From: Deltaproteobacteria bacterium
GTDB taxonomy: Bacteria; UBA10199; JACPAL01; GCA-016699445
Length of the DNA stretch: 64,000 nt
Assembly: GCA_016699445.1 (NCBI GenBank)
Contig: CP064976.1
Location: forward strand, 2,232,001-2,296,000
Reading direction: 5' to 3'
Both the position numbers and the translations under genes were made by a program. Under the pieces are notes generated by a model, which did no database searches, was not told where the DNA came from, and was given only the letters and a program-made list of their open reading frames with translations. How positions within the stretch are numbered: the stretch's first letter is position 1; every line of letters begins with the position of its first letter. This document shows positions 10,089-18,495 of the stretch, piece by piece.

Positions 10089-11102
10089 ATGAAGAGAATT
10101 GATTCTAAACAGGCTCTAAATATTTGGGAAAGTGATTGGACGTCACTTCGATCTCAATCTCATGAAGCGCGTTGTGAACATTATCCTGATGGGCAGGCGA
10201 GCTATGTTGTCATGCGGATTGTGAGCTATACCAATGTTTGTGTGGCGGATTGTTCTTATTGCGCCTTCTACCGTCGACCCAATGACGATGGGGCTTATGT
10301 CCTTTCGAAGGAAGATATTTTTTCTAAAATTGACGGACTTCTAGCTGTTGGTGGGTCGGTGGTGGCTATGGAAGGGGGATTTAATCCCAAGCTTAAGATT
10401 GAACATTACGAAGATCTTTTTGCGTCCGTGCGTAAGCGCTATGGAGATAAGATTGAGATTTATGGGTCTACGATTGTCGAAGTGATTTTCATTGCGAAGA
10501 GTTCGCGTATTTCACTGGAAGAAGCTCTCATCCGTCTCAAAGAAGCTGGATTGCGTTGGATTCCGGGTGGTGGTGCTGAAATTTTAACCGATGCCTGGCG
10601 CGCAAAGCTTTCTCCTAAAAAATATTCGGTGAAAGATTATATTGAAGGCATGCGAGTGGCACAAAAACTTGGACTCGGTACCACAGCGACGATGGTGATT
10701 GGTTTTGGTGAAACAGTTGCCGACCGTATTGAGCATCTCGAACATATCCGTCGTCTTCAAGATGAGACAGGTGGTTTTGCGAGTTTTCTTTTGTGGACCT
10801 ACCAACCCCTCAACACTCCCATGGGAGGCTCTCTCACCAGCAATGACGACTATCTTCGCTCAGTCGCCTTAAGCCGTTTGTATTTGGATAACATCCCTGT
10901 GATTCGTGCGTCTTTTCTCACTCAATACGACAAAGGCCCCGAAGCTCTCACTGCCGGTGCTCATGATTTTGATATCCCTCTAGAAGACCAAGTCACCCAA
11001 CTGGCCGGCGCCAAGATTGAAGAAAATGTCGATCGTGTGTTGGAGTGGGTAAAGAAGTCTGGGATAACCCCTCAGAAAAGGCTCCCATTTTCTTTGAAAT
11101 GA
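10089..11102 (+). CDS. mqnC: Cyclic dehypoxanthinyl futalosine synthase (MqnC), radical SAM
   Basis: A 337-residue radical SAM enzyme of the futalosine route to menaquinone; it cyclises dehypoxanthine futalosine. The cluster-binding motif CVADCSYC follows the family phrase SYTNVCVADCSYCAFYRRP. The glycine-rich GGGAEIL segment and the IGFGET segment are also typical of MqnC and the related MqnE. The form of the Cys motif and the length favour MqnC. Upstream is the divergent gene at 9125. Downstream is a hairpin followed by T-rich sequence. mqnA is 6 kb away on the other strand; mqnB, mqnD and mqnE are not in the window. Confidence 0.85.
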   Translation: MKRIDSKQALNIWESDWTSLRSQSHEARCEHYPDGQASYVVMRIVSYTNVCVADCSYCAFYRRPNDDGAYVLSKEDIFSKIDGLLAVGGSVVAMEGGFNPKLKIEHYEDLFASVRKRYGDKIEIYGSTIVEVIFIAKSSRISLEEALIRLKEAGLRWIPGGGAEILTDAWRAKLSPKKYSVKDYIEGMRVAQKLGLGTTATMVIGFGETVADRIEHLEHIRRLQDETGGFASFLLWTYQPLNTPMGGSLTSNDDYLRSVALSRLYLDNIPVIRASFLTQYDKGPEALTAGAHDFDIPLEDQVTQLAGAKIEENVDRVLEWVKKSGITPQKRLPFSLK

Positions 11103-11105
11103 TAA

Positions 11106-11145
11106 ATTCCTATTGGAATAAAATATTCTAATAGGAATATTTTAT
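11106..11145 (+). terminator. Probable intrinsic terminator after mqnC
   Basis: Arms ATTCCTATT (11106-11114) and AATAGGAAT (11130-11138) can pair and are followed by ATTTTATT. The stem is AT-rich, so it may be weak. Confidence 0.5.
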
Positions 11146-11155
11146 TGTAGATTGG

Positions 11156-11233
11156 CTGTCATCGCGAGCGAAGCGTGGCGATCTCCCGATATTAAGTGTG
11201 AGATCGCCACGCCCTTCAGGCTCGCGATGACAG
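11156..11233. repeat. Palindromic intergenic repeat (family B)
   Basis: A 78-base imperfect palindrome. The outer arms are CTGTCATCGCGAGC and GCTCGCGATGACAG; the inner arms are GTGGCGATCTC and GAGATCGCCAC. A related copy lies at 35065-35143. It resembles the REP-like hairpins containing GCGAGCGAAGCG that are scattered in many bacterial genomes. It separates mqnC from the hydrolase gene. Confidence 0.75.
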
Positions 11234-11236
11234 GCA

Positions 11237-12056
11237 ATGTTTCCCTATATAAATATGAATCTTCATTGTTTAAAAATTAAAAGCCAAACCGCCCCTCATA
11301 AAACCTTCTTTTTCCTCCACGGTATTATGGGACGTGGGAGAAATTGGCAGCGCTTTGCGACAGAGCTAGTTCAGCGAAAACCAGATATCGAAGCGGTATT
11401 GGTCGATTTGCGTTTGCATGGCGAGTCTCAAGGTTTTGATCCACCGCATACAGTACGAGCTTGTGGTGAAGATGTGGTAGGGGCAATTCATGAATTGCCC
11501 TTACAAAATGAAAAAAGTGATCGTTGGACATTCGTTCGGAGGGAAGGTGGCTCTGGAAGTTGCGCGACTCGCTCCTGATTTACTTTCAGCAATTTGGCTC
11601 ATTGATTCATTTCCAGGTTTGTCTGCAAGGCATGGTGATGCTTGGAAAATGATTGAATGGCTTCAAAAAAATGAAGGTCCTTTTACAACACGGACAGAAG
11701 TGCTTAAAAAATTAAAAGAAGCGCAATTTCCCGAAGCCATCGCTGCGTGGATGGCGACCAATCTAGAACCCGAAGGAAAACTTTTAAAATGGATTTTCCC
11801 CGTGAAGGGCATCGCGAGTCTATTAGATGATTACGCCAAAACAGATTTGACCGACACACTCCTCAATCCACCATGTCCTATACATGTCGTGAAGGGGACA
11901 AAGTCGCCTTTGATTACGGATGATTTAATCCAGAAAATCCAACATTCAAAAACCAGATTTCCAATTTCCCTTCACTTCGTCGAAGCCGGACATTGGGTGC
12001 ATTCTGAAAATCCGAAAGAATTGCTAAGAATAATGATGTCATCTTTTAAAGGATAA
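11237..12056 (+). CDS. Alpha/beta hydrolase, frameshifted
   Basis: Two frames together form one alpha/beta hydrolase of about 270 residues. The first (11237-11578) carries FFLHGIMG and the DLRLHGES strand. The second continues with the nucleophile elbow GHSFGG and ends with the catalytic-His region EAGHWVHSEN. The frames join near the A-run 11511-11516; one fewer A gives NEKVIVGHSFGG. Just before the join lies an in-frame palindromic element encoding GAIHELPL. The nearest families are the YbfF/MenH-like esterases. The start could also be the ATG at 11255. Substrate unknown. Confidence 0.65.
11477..11504. repeat. 28-nt palindromic element (family A) inside the hydrolase gene
   Basis: The palindrome has left arm GTAGGGGCAATTC and a matching right arm ending CCCTTAC, with one mismatch. 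Read in the hydrolase frame it encodes VGAIHELPL. The same element, also in frame, is at 16503-16530. Confidence 0.85.
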
Positions 12057-12197
12057 CATTTCTTCAAAATTACGAGGAGATGAGAGAATTTTTCCCTCGG
12101 GTGAGAAATATAAGTGAATGGATTTAAAAGCACGATCGGGGCCAATAAATAACAGTCCTCGGTTATGTGTGGCAAAGTCTTTAGTAAGTCCTTAAGG
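12039..12197 (-). pseudogene. Possible C-terminal remnant of an unidentified gene
   Basis: On the minus strand an open frame without a good start encodes a protein-like stretch containing LLFIGPDRAFKSIHLYF and ending at 12039. It overlaps the last codons of the hydrolase. An in-frame stop lies just upstream. It may be the tail of a gene deleted when the adjacent TA module arrived, or chance. No family recognised. Confidence 0.2.
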
Positions 12198-12211
12198 AAT
12201 TAACTTGAAAT

Positions 12212-12241
12212 ATACTCTATTTATCCTACTATTAGGAGTAT
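12212..12241. promoter_or_regulatory. Candidate operator of the RHH-MazF pair
   Basis: Inverted arms ATACTC (12212-12217) and GAGTAT (12236-12241) flank the region just before and overlapping the start codon at 12240. RHH antitoxins usually repress their own promoter through such sites. The assignment is positional only. Confidence 0.35.
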
Positions 12242-12470
12242 GAAAGTTAAGACATCTATCACCCTTTCGGAAGATCTGTTAAGATCTATTGATGAACTGA
12301 CGAAAGATTTCAAAAATCGATCCGATGTTATAGAGCAAGCTTTGAAGGAGTTTGTTCATAAAAAACTGAAAGAGATTAGAGACGAGAAGGATCGGCAAAT
12401 TCTTAATAAAAAAGCACGTCAGCTCAATGAAGAAGCTTCCGATGTTTTAGGGTATCAGGCGGATTGGTAA
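12240..12470 (+). CDS. Ribbon-helix-helix antitoxin of a MazF-type module
   Basis: A 76-residue protein. The N-terminus KVKTSITLSEDLLRSIDEL has the alternating strand and helix pattern of ribbon-helix-helix DNA-binding proteins. A charged helix follows, with a C-terminal toxin-binding tail. It ends one base before the ATG of the MazF-like toxin, the usual antitoxin-first order. It likely neutralises the toxin by its C-terminus and autoregulates through the palindromic site around 12212-12241. Confidence 0.75.
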   Translation: MKVKTSITLSEDLLRSIDELTKDFKNRSDVIEQALKEFVHKKLKEIRDEKDRQILNKKARQLNEEASDVLGYQADW

Positions 12471-12471
12471 G

Positions 12472-12808
12472 ATGAAACGCGGCGAATTGTATCGAGTCTA
12501 CAAACCTAACAAGAGAGATCCAAAAGAGTTTCGTGTTTTTGCTATTGTCAGTCGTCAGGCTCTGATTGATTCTCAGTTTTCAACGGTCATTTGTGCCCCC
12601 TATTTATTCTCGCTATGATGGTCTTTCAACCCAAATAGAAGTCGGCCCAGCCGAAGGGCTGAAGCATGAGAGTGCTGTGCATTGTGATGAGCTTGTTAGC
12701 CTTCCTAAAAGTCAGCTGACACATTTTGTAGGGATGCTTTCTTTGCAAAAAATAAGACAGTTAGGCCATTCCCTTAAGATAGCGATCGATGTCGAAGCCC
12801 CTCATTAA
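12472..12808 (+). CDS. mazF: MazF/PemK-type endoribonuclease toxin, frameshifted
   Basis: The first frame starts MKRGELYRVYKP, the usual MazF opening (RGEVY/RGELY), and reads to VICAP. It then runs into a stop within a few codons. The next frame continues with IYSRYDGLSTQIEV and HCDELVSLPKSQL, both MazF-like. The two join if the five-C run at 12596-12600 is four. The rejoined protein is about 111 residues, normal for MazF. If the shift is real, the toxin is dead and the antitoxin orphaned. Confidence 0.75.
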
Positions 12809-12837
12809 GTTCATCAAAACTTCTTTTTGGTGAACTT

Positions 12838-14091
12838 TTACACTTTTTCTGTTTCTTTAAAAGGAATCCAAAAAAGTAATATCATCGATGGAATGCCAGC
12901 AAAAAAGCTTAAGATGAAAAGATTGGTGTAGCCGATTTTTTCAACGATGATGCCACTGAAGCCGCCGAAGAGAGTGGAGCCTAGGCTCATGATGGCGGTG
13001 CCGATTGCAAAATGGGCGGCTTTATAGCGTGTGTCACACAATCTCATGAGATAGACAGTTAAGGCTGCCGCGCCTAATCCGGCAGCGATGTTTTCGTAAG
13101 CATGAGTGAGGGCAATGTAGGTCATGCCTTGCAAGGTGTTGGGATCGGGATGGTAAATGGAGAGTAAAATATAAGCTGCGATGTTGATGTTCATGAGAAT
13201 GGTCAGTGGCCAGATAGCTTTTTTTAAACCTTGTTTATGAATCCACCAGCCACCGAGCATGGTGCCAGCAATGGTTGAGAAGGCTCCAACAAAGCCACCT
13301 AACCAAGCGATTTGTGGTTTGCTCACACCCAGCTCTCTCATCAAAAATGGCGTATTCATGGCGAAGAGAATTTCGTCTCCTAATTTATAGGTGATGATGA
13401 ATATAAGAATGAGAACGATTTTGTGCTGCGCCAAATAAACACGAAAAGAATCAATAAAATCTTGTTTGATAGCCTCAAAGTTTTTTTGTCGAGGGTGCTC
13501 GTTTTTCTTCAAAATGGGGAGAAGTTTGGTGTGAAGTAAAAAGAAAAGACCCATCGTCACAGCTCCAACAGAAAATCCCCAAAACCAATTGGCTACACCG
13601 GCAATAGCCACCAAGATAGTGCGTGTGTAAATCACTGCTCCACGATAGGCTAAAGTGCGTAAGCCTGAGTAGGCCGCTTGTTCGGATTTGTCTGGTAATC
13701 CTTCCAAATAAAAAGCATCGATGGCGATGTCGTTGGTCGCTGCCAGAAAAGCCATTCCTATAAAAAGAAACGCGATGATTTGAAGTAAATGAGGTGAAGA
13801 ATTTTTATCCGCAAATCCTGCTAAAAAAGAAATACTAAGAATAATCAGCGTAATAAAAAGCTGCATGCGCAACAGCCATTGGCGTTTCGTAGAAAAAATA
13901 TCCAAGAAAGGTGCCCAGAAAAATTTAAGATTCCAAGGAATCCCTAAAAAATTCAGGAAGCCGAGGAAGGATTCACGCACGCCCATATCGGTAAAAAACA
14001 CAGACGAAAGCACGCGTGTGATCATGTAAGGAAGACCTTCAGTAAAATAGGTAGAGGCAATCCAGAGCGACGTTCGCGATTTTTTGGTCAT
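12838..14091 (-). CDS. MFS transporter, AmpG/PAT-like
   Basis: A 417-residue, strongly hydrophobic protein with about twelve transmembrane segments. It begins with TEGLPYMI, the N-terminal signature of AmpG-type permeases and the related acetyl-CoA transporters. An acidic-residue segment ATNDIAIDAFYLEGL in the fourth or fifth helix region is also characteristic. AmpG imports anhydro-muropeptides for cell-wall recycling. That substrate is plausible but not proven here. The gene stands alone, facing the TA genes at 14192. Confidence 0.75.
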   Translation of the reverse strand: MTKKSRTSLWIASTYFTEGLPYMITRVLSSVFFTDMGVRESFLGFLNFLGIPWNLKFFWAPFLDIFSTKRQWLLRMQLFITLIILSISFLAGFADKNSSPHLLQIIAFLFIGMAFLAATNDIAIDAFYLEGLPDKSEQAAYSGLRTLAYRGAVIYTRTILVAIAGVANWFWGFSVGAVTMGLFFLLHTKLLPILKKNEHPRQKNFEAIKQDFIDSFRVYLAQHKIVLILIFIITYKLGDEILFAMNTPFLMRELGVSKPQIAWLGGFVGAFSTIAGTMLGGWWIHKQGLKKAIWPLTILMNINIAAYILLSIYHPDPNTLQGMTYIALTHAYENIAAGLGAAALTVYLMRLCDTRYKAAHFAIGTAIMSLGSTLFGGFSGIIVEKIGYTNLFILSFFAGIPSMILLFWIPFKETEKV

Positions 14092-14158
14092 TTTTTAGAT
14101 AATTACTATTTTACAGCGTATCTGGCTAGTGATGAATGATTGTTATGAAACAAAAGTT

Positions 14159-14197
14159 TGACTCATCATATGAGTCATTTATACTCATCATATGAGT
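14159..14197. promoter_or_regulatory. Two tandem palindromic operators overlapping the antitoxin start codon
   Basis: Site 1 is TGACTCATCATATGAGTCA (14159-14177). Site 2, ACTCATCATATGAGT (14183-14197), contains the start codon ATG at 14192. Centres are 22 bases apart, about two helical turns, as expected for co-operative binding of RHH dimers. I infer autorepression by the protein starting at 14192. Confidence 0.7.
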
Positions 14198-14437
14198 CAA
14201 CGATTACAAGTATTGCTTCCAGCTCAGGAATATAAGCAGTTTCGGAAAGTCTCTAAAGAACAAGGGTTAAGTTTGGGGGAATGGGTGAGAGTGACCTTAA
14301 GACAGGCTGTATCTCGTTTATCTTCCCAACCTGCTGATAAAAAACTAGAAGCTATCCGCAAGGCCAGTCGATTTTCTTATCCTTCCGGAGATATTGATCA
14401 AATGTTATCAGAAATTGAAAAAGGTTATCTCTCTTGA
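14192..14437 (+). CDS. Antitoxin-like DNA-binding protein of a PIN toxin pair
   Basis: An 81-residue protein with an RHH-like beginning (QRLQVLLPAQEYKQFRKVS) and a conserved helix EWVRVTLRQAV. Its C-terminus, ending in IEKGYLS, is the likely toxin-binding part. It overlaps the PIN toxin start by four bases (ATGA), indicating translational coupling. It probably represses its own transcription through the two palindromes at 14159-14197. Confidence 0.7.
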   Translation: MSQRLQVLLPAQEYKQFRKVSKEQGLSLGEWVRVTLRQAVSRLSSQPADKKLEAIRKASRFSYPSGDIDQMLSEIEKGYLS

Positions 14438-14844
14438 TTTTCATCGATTCGAATATCCCCATGTATCTTGTAGGTCAGGACCACCCCCATAAAACAGAGT
14501 GTATCGTTTTGCTCGAAAAAATGATTGTTGAAAAAGCACGATTTGTGACCAGTACGGAAGTCCTTCAGGAAATATTGCATCGTTATACAGCCATTCATCG
14601 GAAAGAAGCTATTTCAGCAGCATTTGATTCTCTTTATGGGATCGTGGATGAAGTTTTTGAGGTGACAGAAGCTGATGTGTTGGAAGCCAAGGATTTATTG
14701 CTGACAAACGAATAGATCTCCGCTCGCGATGCCTTGCATGGAAGTCTTATGAAGCGCCTCAAAATAAAGAAAATTTTCTCGTTTGATAAGGGTTTTGATG
14801 CTCTGCCATTTATCAAAAGAATTTCTTCTATAAAATGTTCATAA
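14434..14844 (+). pseudogene. PIN-domain toxin (VapC-like) with premature amber stop
   Basis: Reading from 14434 gives a PIN-domain start (MIFIDSNIPMYLVG, first acidic residue in FIDSN) and the conserved TSTEVLQEI segment. A TAG stop comes at 14713-14715. The same frame then continues with ISARDALHGSL and FSFDKGFDALPFIKR, the C-terminal acidic sites of PIN nucleases, to a TAA at 14842-14844. The codons after the TAG are still clearly PIN-like, so the stop is recent, an error, or read through. Without the tail the active site lacks its last acidic residues. Confidence 0.75.
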
Positions 14845-14876
14845 ACGCACTTGAAAGTGTTTTGCTGGAAAATTTT

Positions 14877-15251
14877 TTATTTAGGGCCAATGATTTTAGC
14901 ATCTGTCTTTTTGAAATCACTGTCTAAGGTAAGAATCGGGCAACGCTCTTCCATGGCTAAGGCATAGGCAAAACAGTCACCTAAATTGATGGGGTAAGTC
15001 AGGCGGGCTTTAGCTGCTGTAACTGATTGATTTGTTGAAGGGGGTATAAATTGGATACCTGATGAAAGGATTTCGTCTTTAATTTTGGAGAAGAGTTTGG
15101 GCTGCTTGTCCTGAAGAAGAATGAGGGTTTCAGTGAGGTTGACGGTGCTCATCAGAAGCTCATGTCGATGAGCTTCTAGCTGATCTTCAACCCAGACGGC
15201 ATGAGTTTCATTTAAAAAAAGAGCTAAGAGAGCTGAAGTATCAATGACCAT
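14877..15251 (-). CDS. vapC: VapC-type PIN-domain ribonuclease toxin
   Basis: A 124-residue PIN protein. The start at 15251 gives MVIDTSALLALF with the first catalytic Asp at residue 4. Conserved NLTET, GDCFAYALA and LTLDSDF supply the remaining acidic residues. Members cleave tRNA or rRNA. The start is one base after the antitoxin stop (15253-15255), so the pair is an operon. The active-site residues look intact. Confidence 0.85.
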   Translation of the reverse strand: MVIDTSALLALFLNETHAVWVEDQLEAHRHELLMSTVNLTETLILLQDKQPKLFSKIKDEILSSGIQFIPPSTNQSVTAAKARLTYPINLGDCFAYALAMEERCPILTLDSDFKKTDAKIIGPK

Positions 15252-15252
15252 A

Positions 15253-15486
15253 TTATTTCCAAAGGTCATCTTGAGACTTAAATTTTGTTTTTAGATTGAG
15301 ATGCTGTTGTAAGGCCAAACCTCTCCAAGTTCTGAAATCAGTATGCCTTGAGCGATTGATCATTTCTACGGCATCATGAATAGCTTTCCGAACAGCTTCT
15401 GACTTTTGAGTGACTCCACATTTTTTCATGTAAGTTTTGAGATCTTTTTCAAACTCGGGAGTCATGTTAATGTTTAGTTGTTGCAT
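15253..15486 (-). CDS. vapB: VapB-type antitoxin (type II TA)
   Basis: A 77-residue protein starting MQQLNINMTPEFEKDLKTY with an RHH-like N-terminus and the helix SEAVRKAIHDAV. The C-terminal part is basic and aromatic and probably wraps the toxin. It directly precedes vapC in the same direction. Regularly spaced ATATAG repeats immediately upstream (15485-15513) are the likely autoregulatory sites. Confidence 0.75.
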   Translation of the reverse strand: MQQLNINMTPEFEKDLKTYMKKCGVTQKSEAVRKAIHDAVEMINRSRHTDFRTWRGLALQQHLNLKTKFKSQDDLWK

Positions 15487-15513
15487 ATAGCCTTAAATAT
15501 AGGCCAGATATAG
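15485..15513. promoter_or_regulatory. Candidate vapBC operator: three ATATAG repeats
   Basis: ATATAG occurs at 15485, 15497 and 15508, spaced 12 and 11 bases, directly before the antitoxin start (15486). One copy per helical turn suggests same-face binding by an autorepressor. Confidence 0.45.
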
Positions 15514-15544
15514 GTTGTTTTCAACAATAAAACTGCCTGATCTA

Positions 15545-16833
15545 TTACAACACATCCATAAACGCACTCACCGAAAAGACGGCCTTGCCTAATCCTGCTT
15601 CTCCATAACCGGGTGGGATGGGGAGTTTGTATTTGTAAAAAGTCTCTCGATACACTTGGAGGAGGCGTAAGTAATAATCCAGAGGTGGCGGGCCTTCGTT
15701 GGTTTTGGCCAATGTGGTGTTCGGTTCGACACACCACACGGTGAAGCGGGGGCAGATGGATTGTGACATGAAAAAATCTAAACCCTCTTGCGTAGATCGA
15801 ATCGCAGCTTCGATATCCGTGAAGCCAAAAGGTTTGGCCATCTCGATGCCGGCAACAAAATTAGGAATGACTTTTTCAGGGCCGAAAATTTTGGCTCCAG
15901 CCAGAATGCGGCGGATCCATTCTTTTGACCGACATAGCGTGTTTTACCAGGACAGACGTGGTTAAAAATCTTTTCATCCCAGACTTCATAATTCGGGTGA
16001 TAAATTTGATAGCCGGAATCTTTTAAAATTTTAATTTCGTCATCAGGCAATCCTTGCACCACAGCCTTGCCAATCCAACGCCCGGGAAATTTTGCCTCGA
16101 TGGCTTGAGCATATTGAGCGTAAAACTGTGCCTCGTTCATGCCACCCAGTTGTGAAGTGATACTGCCTCCGGTGACGGTATAAGCATGGCTCAGTTTTTG
16201 AGGATCATGTTTTTCAATAATCTGCAGGGCTTCGATGACTTCATCTAAAGATTTGATTCCTGTATAAGAACGACCTTCGGCCTTTTGTTGGCGGTAGTTG
16301 TGGTTGATGTCGCAAAACGCACATTCTTCTTCGGCTCCAAAATACTGACAGAGACGGAAGGCGGTAATGTAAATCAAATATCCCCACTCAATCGTGGGTG
16401 TGATATCGCTGACAGGTTTTCCATTAGCGAGGGGTTGTGCGTAATAATCCGGAAATGATGGGAGAAGAATGTCGCAGATTTTTTCGTCGTGAAAAAATAA
16501 TTGTAGGGGCAATTCATGAATTGCCCCTACGGTGATTCGATACGGCGATTCCGGATTCACACGTACAGAAACTATCGTACGTTTAAAATCAAAAGGTCCT
16601 CCAATGAGGGCAATTTCTTCAGGTGCTGATTTTTTTTCTAGTTGTGAAAGATCTTTTTGAGCGGTGCGATCAAAGGAAAAAATAAAATAGGATTTTGGTT
16701 TGGCAGCTTTGCAGGCTTCCAAGGCTTCATTTGAAAATGAAATACCTAAACGTAGTAGATCTGTTTTGATGATCGCTTCAAATGGAATATCGCAGTATGT
16801 CTCCTTCAATATTAAAAAATCTTCAGGCTTCAT
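15545..16833 (-). CDS. mqnA-linked radical SAM protein with CX8CX2C motif, frameshifted
   Basis: Two frames form one protein of about 429 residues. The first contains the probable iron-sulfur motif LCQYFGAEEECAFCDIN, a spacing of C-x8-C-x2-C rather than the usual CX3CX2C. TVTGGSITSQLGG and YEVWDEKIFNHVCPGKTRYV also look radical-SAM-like. The second frame continues with EWIRRILAGAKIFGPE and ends in FSVSAFMDVL. One extra T in the four-T run at 15923-15926 joins them. The start overlaps the mqnA stop by four bases, implying coupling. It is not MqnC or MqnE by motif. A palindromic repeat inside the gene adds GAIHELPL in frame. The function is unknown. Confidence 0.7.
16503..16530. repeat. 28-nt palindromic element (family A) inside the radical SAM gene
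   Basis: A perfect palindrome with arms GTAGGGGCAATTCA and TGAATTGCCCCTAC. In the minus-strand coding frame it encodes VGAIHELPLQ, the same peptide as the copy at 11477-11504. The coding frame is open on both sides. Confidence 0.9.
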
Positions 16834-17570
16834 GATTTCAAAAGCTCCGCCTTAAAAATATAGTCTTTAAAAAGTGCGATCGCTTTTGTTTCTTCAGTTC
16901 CCAAAAAATAATTCAGATTTTCAAGGTAGCTTTTGATTACTTCAAACGGAAGTGATGTTTTATGCGGAATCACAGAAGCAATATTTTTTACTCCTTGATC
17001 ACGAGCTTGTTGAAGTTCTTGAATAGCTTTATCACTGACTTCAGGATGTCGGCTCATCCACGCGGCAAAGACAAAAGGAAGACCTGTCCACGAAGTCCAT
17101 TCTTCTCCTAAATCTAAAGCAGGATTGGTTGGCAATTCCAGCATAGCCTTGTCGCCGATCAAAAGTTTTCCTTCGACATGGCGTGGGGGAAGGGGATGGA
17201 AAAACTGAATATCATTAAGATCACGACCATATTTAAACTTTAACAAAACCTTAAGAAGAAGAGCTGATGTTTTCGACTCCATGTCGAGATAGATGGTTTT
17301 AACATTATGAACAGTCACTTCAGGAGATGTGAAAAAAAGTTTTACACTTTTAACAGCACCTCGAGAGCCAATACAAACACCGGGAATCAAAGTATAATGA
17401 GGATTTTCAAAAAGAGTGACGATCGGAGCTGTAGCAATATCGATTTCCCCAATTTTTAAAAGTCGAGCCAGAGCCGCGGGCACTTCGAGACGAGGCTTTT
17501 CATCAAGAGGAAGATAATGAATCAGCGGCAATGAATTCCAATAAGGCACAGCGCCAAGGTGATAGAGCAT
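16830..17570 (-). CDS. mqnA: Chorismate dehydratase (MqnA), futalosine pathway
   Basis: A 246-residue protein of the MqnA/MqnD periplasmic-binding-like fold. The start LGAVPYWNSLPLIHYLP matches the MqnA N-terminus (family pattern VxYLNxxPL). IDIATAPIVTLFEN and SRGAVKSVKLFF are also family segments. The enzyme dehydrates chorismate to 3-enolpyruvyl-benzoate, the first step of futalosine-dependent menaquinone synthesis. The last four bases overlap the radical SAM gene. With mqnC at 10089 it indicates this route rather than the classical Men pathway. Confidence 0.85.
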   Translation of the reverse strand: MLYHLGAVPYWNSLPLIHYLPLDEKPRLEVPAALARLLKIGEIDIATAPIVTLFENPHYTLIPGVCIGSRGAVKSVKLFFTSPEVTVHNVKTIYLDMESKTSALLLKVLLKFKYGRDLNDIQFFHPLPPRHVEGKLLIGDKAMLELPTNPALDLGEEWTSWTGLPFVFAAWMSRHPEVSDKAIQELQQARDQGVKNIASVIPHKTSLPFEVIKSYLENLNYFLGTEETKAIALFKDYIFKAELLKS

Positions 17571-17660
17571 GAGGACCCGTAAAAAAGAGTCGTTCTTGTG
17601 TCAACGCTTCAAAATTAAAAAAGTTGAATTTAAATTTAGACTCCGATTAATGGCGCCGCC

Positions 17661-18482
17661 ATGAAAAATAGAACACGTTATAGGGTCGTCGCCGGATTAT
17701 TTTGTGCGATATTGTTAACCGTGCCTCAATCACTTAAAGCTCAGGCCAACGAAGAAATTAAGAAGAGTACAGGCCAAAATCTGAAAACAACAGTGGGGGA
17801 AGAAGAAAAGTTTCAAGATTCTGAGTTTAAAAATGAGACTAGAGCCGGAATGATTTTGGCTACAGGAAATACCGAATCTTTTTCCTTTTCAGCCTCTGAT
17901 TTGACCAAGTATCGGTATAAGCGTTTTGAAAATACATGGAGACTGGGTTCGTATTATAGTCATGTGAGCACGGGTCCTGCTACGGGCACTTTGGCAAAAT
18001 ATATCTATGGTACATACCGTCTTGATTATTACTTTTTACCCATGACAACAGTATTTGTCGGTGGTGGTGGTTACACGGATGAAATCAAAGGAATCAATGT
18101 TGCAGGTTCTGGTTTTGGTGGTTTGACACATTATTTGTTTAAACAGAAAAATCGCGATTTAAGTCTTTCCCTTGGTTATGATTTTACGCGTGAAGATCGC
18201 ATAGCACCCGCTTTAGATGAGTCTATTCATTCAGCAACGCAGGGACTTTTTTATCGGGAAGAGATTAATAGTTATGTGAATTTTATCGAAACCTTAACAG
18301 CTTTTGAAAATATGAAACATGGAAGCGATATGAGGCTTTTGAGTGAGTCATCCTTAAAGGTAAAGCTAACGCAACATTTAAGTTTTGTGACATCTTATGT
18401 TTTACGATTTGATAATGAGCCTGTTCCTGGATTGAAGAAGTTGGATACTCTTTTGGACGTTGCTCTGGCTTTAACATTTTAA
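17661..18482 (+). CDS. DUF481/YdiY-type outer-membrane beta-barrel protein
   Basis: A 273-residue protein with a signal peptide (VAGLFCAILLTVPQSLKA, cleavage near residue 29). A charged linker follows, then about ten amphipathic strands ending in a terminal Phe, typical of outer-membrane barrels. TRAGMILATGNTESFSF is the DUF481 opening and LGYDFTREDRI lies in the barrel. Function of the family is unknown; members are salt-induced or phosphorylation-linked in some bacteria. It is monocistronic, ending in a strong terminator shared with dnaK. Confidence 0.75.
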   Translation: MKNRTRYRVVAGLFCAILLTVPQSLKAQANEEIKKSTGQNLKTTVGEEEKFQDSEFKNETRAGMILATGNTESFSFSASDLTKYRYKRFENTWRLGSYYSHVSTGPATGTLAKYIYGTYRLDYYFLPMTTVFVGGGGYTDEIKGINVAGSGFGGLTHYLFKQKNRDLSLSLGYDFTREDRIAPALDESIHSATQGLFYREEINSYVNFIETLTAFENMKHGSDMRLLSESSLKVKLTQHLSFVTSYVLRFDNEPVPGLKKLDTLLDVALALTF

Positions 18483-18495
18483 ATTTTGGAAATAA

